64,000 nucleotides of DNA from the NCBI RefSeq assembly GCF_016906305.1, contig NZ_JADDOL010000004.1:124001-188000 (forward strand), given 5' to 3'. The DNA is from Alloalcanivorax marinus. GTDB lineage: Bacteria > Pseudomonadota > Gammaproteobacteria > Pseudomonadales > Alcanivoracaceae. The position numbers and the translations under genes were made by a program. A model generated the notes under the pieces. That model made no database searches and was not told where the DNA came from. It saw only the letters and a program-made list of their open reading frames with translations. Shown one piece after another: positions 39,408 through 48,574 of the stretch. Position 1 is the first letter of the stretch. Each line of letters opens with the position of its first letter.

Positions 39408-40630
39408 AGCGCGCCCCGATTGGCGGCCACCACCCCGGCGGCCGCTTCCCCCCGACGCCGGCGCTCGCCGGCGTCGTCGTAGAGGGCGGCCAGCGCCGCC
39501 GCCAGTTCCTCTTCCCCGGACACCACCGTAAGCGCCCCCGCCTCGTCCAGCAGGGCGGCGATGGCGGTGAAGTTGTGCAGCGCCGGCCCGGTCAGCACCG
39601 GCGTACCCCAGGCGGCGGGTTCGAGCAGATTGTGGCCGCCCACCGGCACCAGGGAGCCGCCCACGAAGGCCAGATCGGCGGCGCCGAACAGCATCAGCAG
39701 CTCGCCCATGGTGTCCGCCAGGTAGACCGCCACGCCGTCGTCCACCGCCTCCTCCCGGCTGCGCCGGGCGAGGCCCAGGCCGGCGCGGCGGACCTGGCCG
39801 GCCACGTCGTCGAAGCGCTCCGGATGACGGGGCACCAAAATCAGCAGGGCATCCGGCCGCGCGGCCCGCAGCCGGCGGTGGGCGGCCAGCACGATCTCAT
39901 CCTCTCCCGGGTGGGTGCTGGCGGCGATCCACACCGGCCGCTCGCCCCAGGGCGCGCGCAGGGCGGCGGCCCGGTCGCGCACCGCGTGGTCCAGGGTCAG
40001 GTCGAATTTGACGCTGCCGTTGACCACCAGTTGCGACCGGCTCGCCCCCAGGGCCTGGAAGCGGTCCGCCTCCGCCTCGGTCTGCACCGCCAGGGTGTCG
40101 AAGCGCGCCAGCATGGGCCGCACCAGGCGCGGCAGTTTGGCGTAGCCCCGGTAGCTTTTCTCCGAGAGCCGGCCGTTCATCAACAGCAGCTTCGCCCCCC
40201 GGGCCTTGGCGGCGGCGCACAGGTTGGGCCACAGCTCGGTTTCCAGGATCACCACCAGGCGCGGGTCGAAGGCGTTCAGGAAGCGCCGGTAGGCTCCGGG
40301 AAGCTCCCACGGGCAGTACACGTGGGTGACGCGGTCGCCGAACAGGGCGCGCACCCGCTCGGAGCCGGTGGGCGTGGTGGTGGTCACCACCAGGGGGGTA
40401 TCCGGGTGAGCCGCCAGCAGGCCCTCGATGAGCGGCGCCGCCGCCAGGGTCTCGCCCACCGACACGGCGTGCACCCAGACGCTGCCGCTCAGGGTGCCGC
40501 GCCGGTAGCCCAGCGCCAGGCGCTCGCGCCAGCGTTGCCGGTAGGCGGGCGCGCGCCGGCCGCGCCACCAAAGACGCAGGAACAGCAGAGGCAGGGACAG
40601 GTACCAGAGCAGGGTGTACAGAGCGCGCAT
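39353..40630 (-). CDS. waaA: 3-deoxy-D-manno-octulosonic acid (Kdo) transferase
   Basis: WaaA transfers Kdo from CMP-Kdo to lipid A precursor at the inner membrane. The 425-residue protein has an N-terminal membrane anchor (MRALYTLLWYLSLPLLFLRL), then a GT-B fold: WVHAVSVGET near residue 52, ETELWPN near 131 and FVGGSLVPVGGHNLLEP near 316. Length matches the family. It overlaps the tolC 3' end by 55 bases and is divergent from the FAD oxidoreductase, with an 18-base perfect palindrome in the gap. Confidence 0.95.
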   Translation of the reverse strand: MRALYTLLWYLSLPLLFLRLWWRGRRAPAYRQRWRERLALGYRRGTLSGSVWVHAVSVGETLAAAPLIEGLLAAHPDTPLVVTTTTPTGSERVRALFGDRVTHVYCPWELPGAYRRFLNAFDPRLVVILETELWPNLCAAAKARGAKLLLMNGRLSEKSYRGYAKLPRLVRPMLARFDTLAVQTEAEADRFQALGASRSQLVVNGSVKFDLTLDHAVRDRAAALRAPWGERPVWIAASTHPGEDEIVLAAHRRLRAARPDALLILVPRHPERFDDVAGQVRRAGLGLARRSREEAVDDGVAVYLADTMGELLMLFGAADLAFVGGSLVPVGGHNLLEPAAWGTPVLTGPALHNFTAIAALLDEAGALTVVSGEEELAAALAALYDDAGERRRRGEAAAGVVAANRGALQRGLNICASLWPSRSGL

Positions 40631-40666
40631 GTGCGATCCATCGAGAGCGGCGAAGAGAGCGGACCG

Positions 40667-40684
40667 GCTATGCTAGCATAGCCG
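40667..40684. promoter_or_regulatory. 18-bp perfect palindrome in the waaA / FAD-oxidoreductase gap
   Basis: GGCTATGCTAGCATAGCC is fully self-complementary and lies 37 bases upstream of the waaA start and 23 bases before the oxidoreductase ATG. It also contains a possible -10 element (TATGCT / TAGCAT) on each strand. An operator for a dimeric repressor or a shared divergent promoter core are both possible. Confidence 0.5.
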
Positions 40685-40706
40685 CGCATTGAACCGAGGT
40701 AGAGCC

Positions 40707-41924
40707 ATGACCGACAGCGCCCGGACGCCCACCCTGACACCGGACATTCTGATTTTCGGCGGCGGCATCGCCGGCCTGTGGTTGATCAACCGCCTGCGCG
40801 AACGCGGCTACCAGTGCCTGCTGCTGGAAACCGGCACCCTGGGCGGCGCCCAGACCCTGGCCAGCCAGGGCATCATCCACGGCGGCCTGAAATACGCCCT
40901 GGGCGGCGGCCTGTCCAGCGAGTCCGAGGCGATCGCCGGCATGCCGGACCGCTGGCGCGCCGCCATCGACGGCCGCGACAAGGTGGATCTGAGCGGCCTG
41001 CGGGTGCTCGCCGACACCCAGAACCTGTGGTCCACCGGCTCCGTGGCCAGCCGCATGACCAGCTTCTTCGCCAGCAAGATGCTGCGCGGGCGCATCGAGA
41101 AGCTGAAGCGCGACCAGTTCCCCTCGGCCCTGGCCGACCCGCGCTTCAAGGGTCAGGTGTACCGCCTGGACGATCTGGTGGTGGACACGGAAAGCCTGCT
41201 GCGGGTGCTGGTAACACCGGTCCGTGACCAGCTGCTGCGGTTCGACCCGTCCCGGGACCGGCTGCACTGGGGCGACACCGGCCTGGAGGCCGCCGAGATC
41301 AACGGCGTGCGTATTCAACCCCGGCTGACCATCCTGGCCGCCGGCGAGGGCAACGCCGGGTTGCTCGCCGACGCCCAGAAGGCGCGCCTGTTCCCCCGCG
41401 AGTCGGCCCAGAGCCGGCCGCTGAAAATGGTGCTGGTGAAGCACCGCCTGGGCCACCGCCTGTACGCCCACTGCATCGGCGCCAGCAACAAACCGCGCCT
41501 GACCGTCACCACCCACGACCTGCCGGACGGCGATCTGGTCTGGTATCTGGGCGGCGACCTGGCGGAGCGCGGCGTGGACCGCACCGACGCGGAGCAGATC
41601 GCCGCCGCCCGGGCGGAGCTGGACACCCTGTTCCCGTGGCTGGATTTCGGCGACGCCCGCTTCGCGGTGATGGACGTGGCCCGCGCCGAGCCCCGCCAGC
41701 AGAGCCTGGCCAAACCGGACAACGCCTATGCCCGCCGCGACCAGGACCTGATCATCACCTGGCCCACCAAACTGACCCTGGCCCCGGACCTGGGCGACCG
41801 GGTGGACGCCCTGGTGGACCAGCACGGCCTGACGCCCGGCGCGCCCCTGGGGGAACTGCCCGACGCCCTGCCCCGCGCCGCCGCCGGCCAGCCCCACTGG
41901 TACCGCTGCTTCGGAGAACACTGA
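40707..41924 (+). CDS. FAD-dependent oxidoreductase (DAO/glycerol-3-phosphate dehydrogenase-like)
   Basis: This flavoprotein of about 405 residues has the N-terminal dinucleotide fold ILIFGGGIAGLWL (about 13-25) and the LASQGIIHGGLKYALGG segment typical of DAO-type enzymes. Substrate is unknown. The ATG at 40707 has a CGAGGT ribosome site; an ATG six codons earlier is also open. Its stop and the next start share one base (TGATG at 41922-41926), so it is coupled to the aldo/keto reductase and through it to the glycan cluster. Base composition is still that of the core genome. Confidence 0.85.
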   Translation: MTDSARTPTLTPDILIFGGGIAGLWLINRLRERGYQCLLLETGTLGGAQTLASQGIIHGGLKYALGGGLSSESEAIAGMPDRWRAAIDGRDKVDLSGLRVLADTQNLWSTGSVASRMTSFFASKMLRGRIEKLKRDQFPSALADPRFKGQVYRLDDLVVDTESLLRVLVTPVRDQLLRFDPSRDRLHWGDTGLEAAEINGVRIQPRLTILAAGEGNAGLLADAQKARLFPRESAQSRPLKMVLVKHRLGHRLYAHCIGASNKPRLTVTTHDLPDGDLVWYLGGDLAERGVDRTDAEQIAAARAELDTLFPWLDFGDARFAVMDVARAEPRQQSLAKPDNAYARRDQDLIITWPTKLTLAPDLGDRVDALVDQHGLTPGAPLGELPDALPRAAAGQPHWYRCFGEH

Positions 41925-42715
41925 TGGGCTTTCTGCGCGCGCTCGGCGACACCGGCCTGACGGTCAGTGCCCTGGGCCTGGGCACGGTGAAAATCGGTCG
42001 CGACCAGGGCGTCAAATACCCGGACGCCTTCACCATTCCCGACGACGACGCCGTGCGCCACCTGCTGGCCCGCGCCCGCGACCTGGGCGTCAACCTGATC
42101 GACACCGCCCCGGCCTACGGCCGCAGCGAGGAGCGGCTGGGCCAGTTGCTCAGCCACCGCGACCACTGGGTGATCGTCACCAAGGTGGGCGAGGAATTCG
42201 AACACGGCGAAAGCCGCTTCGACTTCACCCCGGAACACACCCGCGCCTCGGTGGAACGCAGCCTGCGCCGCCTGAACACGGATTACCTGGACGTGGTGCT
42301 GGTGCACTCCGACGGCAACGACCTGGCGGTGCTGCGCCAGGGCACCCTGGAGGTGCTCGACGACCTGAAACGGGAAGGCAAAATCCGCGCCACCGGGGTC
42401 TCCACCAAGACCGTGGAAGGCGGCCTGGAAACCCTGCGCCGCGCCGACATCGCCATGGTCACCTACAACCTGGCGCACCAGGACGAGAAACCGGTGATCG
42501 ACTTGGCCGCCGAACGGGGCAAGGGCATTCTGATCAAGAAGGCCTTCGCCAGCGGCCACCTGCCCGCCGACCACCCGGACCCGGTGCAGGCCAGCCTGGA
42601 CCGGGTGCTCGGCACCCCCGGCGTGGGCGCGGTGATCGCCGGCACCGTCAACCCCCATCATCTGGAAGAAAACGTGGCCAAGGCCCGCCGCGCCTGCGGG
42701 GAGGAACCATCATGA
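41924..42715 (+). CDS. Aldo/keto reductase family oxidoreductase
   Basis: This 263-residue (alpha/beta)8-barrel NADPH-dependent reductase shows the catalytic tetrad: Asp and Tyr in DTAPAYGRSEE (about residues 58-63), Lys in VTKVGEEFE and His in VVLVHSDGND. Substrate is unknown. It starts on the last base of the flavoenzyme stop, and its own stop overlaps the epimerase start as ATGA, placing it in one operon with both sides. It is high-GC like the core genes. Confidence 0.9.
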   Translation: MGFLRALGDTGLTVSALGLGTVKIGRDQGVKYPDAFTIPDDDAVRHLLARARDLGVNLIDTAPAYGRSEERLGQLLSHRDHWVIVTKVGEEFEHGESRFDFTPEHTRASVERSLRRLNTDYLDVVLVHSDGNDLAVLRQGTLEVLDDLKREGKIRATGVSTKTVEGGLETLRRADIAMVTYNLAHQDEKPVIDLAAERGKGILIKKAFASGHLPADHPDPVQASLDRVLGTPGVGAVIAGTVNPHHLEENVAKARRACGEEPS

Positions 42716-43725
42716 AAATACTGGTTACCGGCGTCGCCGGATTTATTGGCTTGCATACCGCCCGTGCCTTGCTTGATCTGGGCCACGAGGTGGTCGGCGT
42801 GGATAATCTCAATGACTACTATGCCGTAACGCTGAAACAAGATCGGCTCGCCCTGCTACGCCCCTACTCCTCGTTCCGGTTCGTCCGCCTGGACCTGGCC
42901 GACCGCGAAGGCCTGTCCGCGCTGTTCGCCAAAGAAGGCTTTCAGCGAGTGGTCCACCTGGCCGCCCAGGCGGGAGTGCGGTACTCCCTGGAAAATCCGA
43001 TGGCGTATGCGGACAGCAATCTTTCCGGGTTTCTCGGGATTCTGGAAGGCTGCCGTCACCAGGATGTGGAACACCTGGTCTATGCTTCATCCAGTTCGGT
43101 GTATGGCGCCAATGAAACCTCTCCCTTTTCAGAACAGCACAATGTGGACCATCCGGTATCGCTGTACGCGGCCACCAAGAAAGCCAACGAAGCGATGGCA
43201 CACAGCTACAGTCATATTTTCGGGTTACCCACCACGGGCTTGCGGTTTTTTACCGTCTACGGTCCCTGGGGCAGGCCCGACATGTCACCGATTCTGTTTG
43301 CCGATGCCATCACCCAGGGGCGCCCTCTCAAAGTGTTCAACCATGGCAAGCACCGACGTGACTTCACCTACATCGACGACATCGTGGACGGTGTGGTACG
43401 GGCACTTGAGCGTGTTCCCATGGGCAATCCGGAGTGGGATGGCGCGGCCCCGGACCCGGCATCGAGTCGCGCCCCTTGGAGACTCTATAACATCGGCAAT
43501 GGCAGGCCCGTGGCCCTGCTCGATTATATTGAGCTGATGGAACAAGCGCTTGGACAGACCACGGAGAAAGAGTTGCTGCCGCTGCAGCCCGGCGATGTGG
43601 AACATACCTATGCGGACATCTCCGCCTTGCAGCGAGATACCGGTTATCAACCGAAAACCGATATCAAGACCGGCATCGACCGGTTCGTTGACTGGTATCG
43701 AGACTACTACCACTCCGGCCGATAG
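42712..43725 (+). CDS. NAD-dependent nucleotide-sugar epimerase, UDP-glucuronate 4-epimerase type
   Basis: This 337-residue extended short-chain dehydrogenase has GVAGFIG (residues 7-13), the DNLNDYYAVTLKQDRL segment characteristic of UDP-glucuronate 4-epimerases, and catalytic YAATK. It probably interconverts UDP-GlcA and UDP-GalA, giving an acidic sugar for the surface glycan. The specificity call is by segment and length; other UDP-sugar epimerases are possible. The start overlaps the aldo/keto reductase stop (ATGA). Base composition drops here compared with the upstream genes, marking the left edge of the likely imported cluster. Confidence 0.85.
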   Translation: MKILVTGVAGFIGLHTARALLDLGHEVVGVDNLNDYYAVTLKQDRLALLRPYSSFRFVRLDLADREGLSALFAKEGFQRVVHLAAQAGVRYSLENPMAYADSNLSGFLGILEGCRHQDVEHLVYASSSSVYGANETSPFSEQHNVDHPVSLYAATKKANEAMAHSYSHIFGLPTTGLRFFTVYGPWGRPDMSPILFADAITQGRPLKVFNHGKHRRDFTYIDDIVDGVVRALERVPMGNPEWDGAAPDPASSRAPWRLYNIGNGRPVALLDYIELMEQALGQTTEKELLPLQPGDVEHTYADISALQRDTGYQPKTDIKTGIDRFVDWYRDYYHSGR

Positions 43726-43745
43726 CAACGAGGATTGCAACCAAG

Positions 43746-44867
43746 GTGAGCAAGATAACCCTGGCGCTGGTGGCGCCGCTTGAAAAACCCGGCTTTACCG
43801 GCGGACAGGCCCGTGCCGCCACCATTCTCAGCGAGGCGCTGATTCAGCGGCCCGAAGTTGCTTTACACAATATCGTGCATCCCCACCGGGAAGAGGCGAG
43901 AGGGCGCTTTCATGCCGCGCTGCTTCGCGTTCGATTCCACCGGGACTTTCTCCGCACCCTGTTACGAATCCGGCCCGACGTGGTGCATTTTTTTGCGCCC
44001 TGCTCCTTTTACTCGATCCTGGAAAAAACCGTTATGGCTCAGGCGGCCCGCATGCTCGGGGCCAGGGTGATCCTTAATCTCCGCAACGACCCCCGCGGTC
44101 TTTTCAGCAACTCCTCACCACGCCGTCAGCGGGTGTTGGCCTTTATGTTTCGTCGCTATCACGGTTTGCTCTGCCAGTTCCAGCGCCTGCGTGACTTTTA
44201 TACCGACGAGGCAGGCGTCGATGCGCGACGGATTTATGTCGTACACAACGCCATTGACACAAGTGACAAAATCCCCCCGATACAGGCGCTGCGGAAGCGC
44301 TTTGAGGATGCCCGCCTGATTTTTCTCGGTAGCGTATCTCCACGCAAAGGCCTCGAGACATTGTTCCAGGCGCTTACACGCGACGCCAAGGCGCGTTTCA
44401 CGCTCGACATTGTCGGCGACCCGCAACCACCCGCCCACGGCGAACAATTGCGGCAACTCAGTGAGCAGCTCGGTCTGGGCGACAGAGTGACCTTCCATGG
44501 GCCCCGCTTTGGAGAACAGAAAGCGGCTCTGCTCAATGACGCCGGTTGTCTTATCCTGCCCTCGCGGGCCGAGGGCTTTCCCAACGTGGTATTGGAAGCC
44601 GCTCGCCTCGCGGTGCCTTCCGTATTGACCCGCACCGGCGCCGGCGAGGATATTCATCAAGCATTGGGCCGCGGCGCCGAGCTGGTGGATGTGGACGCCC
44701 CGGCGCAGCTTTGGAGCAGGATCGACGCCGTTTTCCAAGATGCCGACGAGTACCGCAATCGCGCCGAGGAAGCCCATGCCGGCGCCGCCAGCTTTTCCGT
44801 GGACACCATGGTCGAGGGGTTCGTCAGCGCCTATCAAGCCGTCCTGGAGGGCAGCCCACGCCAATGA
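43746..44867 (+). CDS. Glycosyltransferase family 4 protein
   Basis: This 373-residue GT-B glycosyltransferase shows the family's donor-site pattern near the C-terminus: PSRAEGFPNVVLEAARLAVP, with the EX7E pair. The FLGSVSPRKGLETLFQAL loop marks the start of the second Rossmann domain. It probably adds a sugar to a lipid-linked glycan on the cytoplasmic face. The start is a GTG at 43746 just after AACGAGG. Acceptor and donor are unknown. Confidence 0.87.
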   Translation: MSKITLALVAPLEKPGFTGGQARAATILSEALIQRPEVALHNIVHPHREEARGRFHAALLRVRFHRDFLRTLLRIRPDVVHFFAPCSFYSILEKTVMAQAARMLGARVILNLRNDPRGLFSNSSPRRQRVLAFMFRRYHGLLCQFQRLRDFYTDEAGVDARRIYVVHNAIDTSDKIPPIQALRKRFEDARLIFLGSVSPRKGLETLFQALTRDAKARFTLDIVGDPQPPAHGEQLRQLSEQLGLGDRVTFHGPRFGEQKAALLNDAGCLILPSRAEGFPNVVLEAARLAVPSVLTRTGAGEDIHQALGRGAELVDVDAPAQLWSRIDAVFQDADEYRNRAEEAHAGAASFSVDTMVEGFVSAYQAVLEGSPRQ

Positions 44868-44976
44868 GCAGGGGCCCAGCGATTCCAGTGCTCAAATGCT
44901 ACACTAGCGTTCCCGCATGGAGACGAAATGGGCGAGCCGGCGGGGCAATCAAATTGAACGATCAGGATATACAGGG

Positions 44977-46035
44977 ATGCCACTTACTATTTTGGTAACC
45001 GGCGGCGCCGGTTTCATCGGTTCCGCCGTGGTGCGATTTCTGATTGAGGAGACCGAACACAATGTCGTCAATCTGGATAAGCTGACCTACGCCGGCAACC
45101 TGGAGTCCCTCTCCTCCGTGGCGAACCATCCCCGTTACGCTTTCGAACAGGCCGACGTGTCGGATCGCCAGGCTGTTGACCGGATACTGGCGAACCATCG
45201 CCCGGACAAGATCATGCACCTGGCGGCCGAAAGTCATGTCGACCGTTCCATAGATGGTCCGGCTGACTTTATCCAGACCAATCTGGTCGGCACTTTCACG
45301 CTGCTGGAAGCGAGCCGGGCGTATTGGAAAAGCCTGCCGGAAACAGCCCGCGATCAGTTCCGGCTACATCATGTTTCCACCGACGAGGTTTACGGAGACC
45401 TGGGTGATTCGGGCGCCCTGTTTACGGAGGAAACCGCCTACTCTCCCAGCTCGCCGTATTCGGCCAGTAAAGCCGGGGCCGACCATCTGGTACGTGCCTG
45501 GCATCGGACTTACGGTTTGCCCGTGGTACTCACAAATTGCTCCAACAATTACGGGCCTTATCATTTTCCCGAGAAATTGATTCCTCTGATTATCCTCAAT
45601 GCCCTGGACGGCAAACCGCTTCCGGTATACGGACAAGGGGACCAAATACGGGATTGGCTCTTCGTTGAGGACCACGCCCGCGCGCTCCTGACCGTTCTGG
45701 AGCACGGAAAGACTGGCGAAACCTACAATATCGGCGGCCATAACGAGCAACGTAACCTGGACGTGGTGCTGGCAATCTGTCGTCTTCTGGATGACTGGCA
45801 GCCCCGGGACAGCCGCCATGAGGAACTGATCGTTCATGTTCCGGATCGCCCCGGGCACGATCTGCGTTATGCGATTGATGCTGGAAAAATCGAGCGGGAG
45901 CTTGGCTGGACACCACGGGAAACGTTCGATTCCGGGTTGCGCAAGACCGTGCGCTGGTATCTCGACAATCGCGAATGGTGCGACCACGTTTCAACCGGAA
46001 AATATCAAAGAGAGCGCTTGGGAGTGACAAAATGA
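44977..46035 (+). CDS. rfbB: dTDP-glucose 4,6-dehydratase
   Basis: RfbB (RmlB) makes dTDP-4-keto-6-deoxyglucose. The 352-residue protein has GGAGFIGS (about 9-16), the [13 protein letters not shown] segment, [13 protein letters not shown] with the catalytic Thr/Asp/Glu and the YSASKAGAD Tyr-Lys pair. The ATG at 44977 was chosen; the open frame begins 20 codons earlier without a ribosome site. Its stop overlaps the rfbA start (ATGA). The usual rfbC and rfbD for rhamnose are absent, so the keto-sugar is probably channelled to the aminotransferase two genes downstream. Confidence 0.95.
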   Translation: MPLTILVTGGAGFIGSAVVRFLIEETEHNVVNLDKLTYAGNLESLSSVANHPRYAFEQADVSDRQAVDRILANHRPDKIMHLAAESHVDRSIDGPADFIQTNLVGTFTLLEASRAYWKSLPETARDQFRLHHVSTDEVYGDLGDSGALFTEETAYSPSSPYSASKAGADHLVRAWHRTYGLPVVLTNCSNNYGPYHFPEKLIPLIILNALDGKPLPVYGQGDQIRDWLFVEDHARALLTVLEHGKTGETYNIGGHNEQRNLDVVLAICRLLDDWQPRDSRHEELIVHVPDRPGHDLRYAIDAGKIERELGWTPRETFDSGLRKTVRWYLDNREWCDHVSTGKYQRERLGVTK

Positions 46036-46904
46036 AAGGAATTGTTCTGGCAGGCGGCTCCGGCACCCGGCTCTACCCGATCACAAAAGGCATATCCAAA
46101 CAGCTCCTGCCCGTCTACGACAAACCAATGATTTATTATCCGTTGTCCGTTCTGATGCTGGCGGGCATTAGAGATATCCTGATCATCACCACCCCGGAAG
46201 ACAATGACAGTTATCGGCGACTGCTTGGTGACGGCACGCAATTTGGCATCAATCTGACTTATACCATTCAGGCTCACCCGGACGGTCTTGCGCAGGCATT
46301 TACGCTTGGCGAGTCCTTTATCGGCGACGAGAACGTCTGCCTGGTACTGGGCGACAACATCTTTTACGGTCAGGGTTTCACGCCGATGCTTAAAGCCGCT
46401 GCCGCGAGACCCTCCGGAGCGACGGTGTTCGGCTATCAGGTGAAGGACCCGGAACGCTTCGGCGTGGTGGCCTTCGATGACAACCGGAAAGCGATTTCCT
46501 TGGAAGAGAAACCCGAGCACCCGCAATCCCGTTTCGCGGTTACCGGGCTTTACTTCTACGACAACGATGTCATCGATATTGCCAAAGCGGTAAAACCCTC
46601 CGCAAGAGGCGAACTGGAAATCACCAGCGTCAACCAGGCCTACCTGGAGCGCGGTGATCTCAATGTGGAACTTCTTGGAAGGGGGTTCGCCTGGCTCGAC
46701 ACTGGCACGCATGACAGCCTTTTAGATGCCGCGCATTTCGTGGAGACCATCGAGAAGCGGCAAGGGTACAAAATCGCCTGCCTGGAGGAAATCGCCTACT
46801 ACAACGGCTGGCTGAACGAGCAGCAATTGCTGCGCACCGCGGAAGCATTGAAAAAGAATGGCTACGGTGAATATCTGCTCTCTCTTCTGAAGGGTCAACC
46901 ATGA
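46032..46904 (+). CDS. rfbA: Glucose-1-phosphate thymidylyltransferase
   Basis: RfbA (RmlA) joins dTTP and glucose 1-phosphate to give dTDP-glucose, the first step of the dTDP-sugar branch. The 290-residue protein starts [20 protein letters not shown] with the nucleotide-binding GGSGTRL loop; [12 protein letters not shown] and [10 protein letters not shown] follow, and [11 protein letters not shown] lies near residue 223. Stop and start overlaps (ATGA) link it to rfbB upstream and the aminotransferase downstream. Confidence 0.96.
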   Translation: MKGIVLAGGSGTRLYPITKGISKQLLPVYDKPMIYYPLSVLMLAGIRDILIITTPEDNDSYRRLLGDGTQFGINLTYTIQAHPDGLAQAFTLGESFIGDENVCLVLGDNIFYGQGFTPMLKAAAARPSGATVFGYQVKDPERFGVVAFDDNRKAISLEEKPEHPQSRFAVTGLYFYDNDVIDIAKAVKPSARGELEITSVNQAYLERGDLNVELLGRGFAWLDTGTHDSLLDAAHFVETIEKRQGYKIACLEEIAYYNGWLNEQQLLRTAEALKKNGYGEYLLSLLKGQP

Positions 46905-48001
46905 GCAACCCCCCGGTCCACGTAACGCGGCCTTTCTTGCCGCCGCTCGAGGAATTTATTCCCTATCTGGAGGAGATTTGGACCAGCGGCCACCTGACCA
47001 ATGGCGGGCCCATGCATCAGCGCCTGGAGGCGGCCCTGTGTGAATATCTGGGCGTGCCTCACCTATGCCTGTTCAATAACGGCACCAGCGCCCTTATGGT
47101 CGCGTTACAGGCTCTCGAATTGCAGGGTGAGGTCATTACCACCCCCTATTCGTTCGTGGCGACCGCCAACGCCATTGCCTGGAATGGTCTGGATCCGGTG
47201 TTCGTTGATGTCGAACCGACCTATCTGAATCTGTCACCGGAAGCCATCGAAGCGGCCATCACGGAAAACACCTCCGCGATCGTCCCGGTGCATTGCTACG
47301 GCAACCCCTGTGACACCGCTGCTATCGACGCCATTGCCCGACGCCACGGCCTCAAGGTGGTTTACGACGCGGCTCACGCTTTCGGTGTGCGCGATAGCGA
47401 GGGCAGCATTCTCCGCCACGGCGATCTGGCGGTGTTAAGCTTCCACGCCACCAAGGTCTTCAACACCTTCGAAGGTGGGGCGGTGGTTTGCCACGACCTT
47501 GAAATGAAACAACGCTTGGACCGCCTTAAGAACTTTGGTCTGGACGGAGAATCTCGCTTGGCGGCCACCGGAATGAACGGCAAGCTGAATGAGGTCAGCG
47601 CCGCTTTCGGGTTGCTCCAGCTGAAACATATCGACACTGCCCTGGAAGCCCGGAAAAAGATCGACACTCATTTCCGGCTTGCTCTTGAAAAGCTGCCAGG
47701 TCTGTCTGCCCTGCCCAGAGGCAGACAGACCAATGACAACTTTTCCTATTTTCCCGTTCTGGTAGAGCCCTCTTACCCGCTGAGTCGGGACGAATTGCTC
47801 ACCTGTCTGGCGGAAAGGGGCATTCACGGGCGTCGCTATTTCCATCCGCTGATCCCGGATTTTGAGCATTCCCCTTTTCGTGGCGGCGACTGGCCGGTGG
47901 CGAGGGACGCCTCCGACCGTGTCCTCTGCCTGCCTATTTACCCGGGGCTCTCATCCGACGAACTGGATCGCATCGTGTATGCGCTACGGGAAGCGCGGTA
48001 A
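46901..48001 (+). CDS. DegT/DnrJ/EryC1/StrS sugar aminotransferase
   Basis: This 366-residue PLP-dependent sugar aminotransferase has the internal-aldimine lysine Lys185 in [14 protein letters not shown], and the [14 protein letters not shown] and YDAAHAFGV segments are typical. The cluster has rfbA and rfbB but no 3,4-ketoisomerase. The likely reaction is therefore amination at C4 of dTDP-4-keto-6-deoxyglucose, giving dTDP-4-amino-4,6-dideoxyglucose or the galacto form (VioA- or WecE-like). That is inference from context. It is ATGA-coupled to rfbA, and its TAA overlaps the next ATG. Confidence 0.88.
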   Translation: MSNPPVHVTRPFLPPLEEFIPYLEEIWTSGHLTNGGPMHQRLEAALCEYLGVPHLCLFNNGTSALMVALQALELQGEVITTPYSFVATANAIAWNGLDPVFVDVEPTYLNLSPEAIEAAITENTSAIVPVHCYGNPCDTAAIDAIARRHGLKVVYDAAHAFGVRDSEGSILRHGDLAVLSFHATKVFNTFEGGAVVCHDLEMKQRLDRLKNFGLDGESRLAATGMNGKLNEVSAAFGLLQLKHIDTALEARKKIDTHFRLALEKLPGLSALPRGRQTNDNFSYFPVLVEPSYPLSRDELLTCLAERGIHGRRYFHPLIPDFEHSPFRGGDWPVARDASDRVLCLPIYPGLSSDELDRIVYALREAR

Positions 48002-48567
48002 TGGCTTATTTGACCAGAAGTGAGCTTGAAGCCATGGGTTTCGCCTCCCTCGGCCAGAACGTCCTGCTTTCAGACAAGGCCAGTTTTTATAACGCCAGCA
48101 GCATCAGCCTTGGCGACCACGTTCGAATCGACGATTTCTGTGTATTATCCGCTGGCGATGAAGGCATTGATATTGGCAGCCATATCCATGTAGCGGTCTA
48201 TTGCAGCTTGATTGGGCGTGGAAATATTCGCCTTGGCGATTATGCCAACCTGTCTTCTCGGGTATCCATATACAGTAGCAATGACGATTATTCGGGCGCT
48301 TCAATGACCAACCCCATGGTCCCCGCCTGCTATACCAACGTGACCCATGCGCCGGTGGATATAGGTCGCCATGTGATTATTGGCTCGGGCAGCGTGGTGT
48401 TACCCGGCACCGTGCTTGGCGAAGGCGCCGCGGTGGGGGCCCTTAGCCTGGTGAGTGGCGAGTACGATCCTTTCTGGATCTACGCTGGCCAGCCGGCAAA
48501 GCCTCTCAAGGAACGGTCACGAGACCTGCTCGACGTGGAAGCAAAAATGAAACGGGAAAGCCGCTGA
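48001..48567 (+). CDS. Left-handed beta-helix (hexapeptide) acyltransferase
   Basis: This 188-residue acetyl/acyltransferase of the hexapeptide-repeat class has repeats visible as IGRGNIRLGDYANLSSRVSI and later IGRHVIIGSGSVVLPGTVLGEGAAVGALSLV. Placed directly after the aminotransferase (TAATG overlap), it most likely N-acylates the 4-amino sugar, as VioB does, though O-acetylation cannot be excluded. Codon use is AT-richer than the core genes. Confidence 0.85.
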   Translation: MAYLTRSELEAMGFASLGQNVLLSDKASFYNASSISLGDHVRIDDFCVLSAGDEGIDIGSHIHVAVYCSLIGRGNIRLGDYANLSSRVSIYSSNDDYSGASMTNPMVPACYTNVTHAPVDIGRHVIIGSGSVVLPGTVLGEGAAVGALSLVSGEYDPFWIYAGQPAKPLKERSRDLLDVEAKMKRESR

Positions 48568-48574
48568 AGATCGA

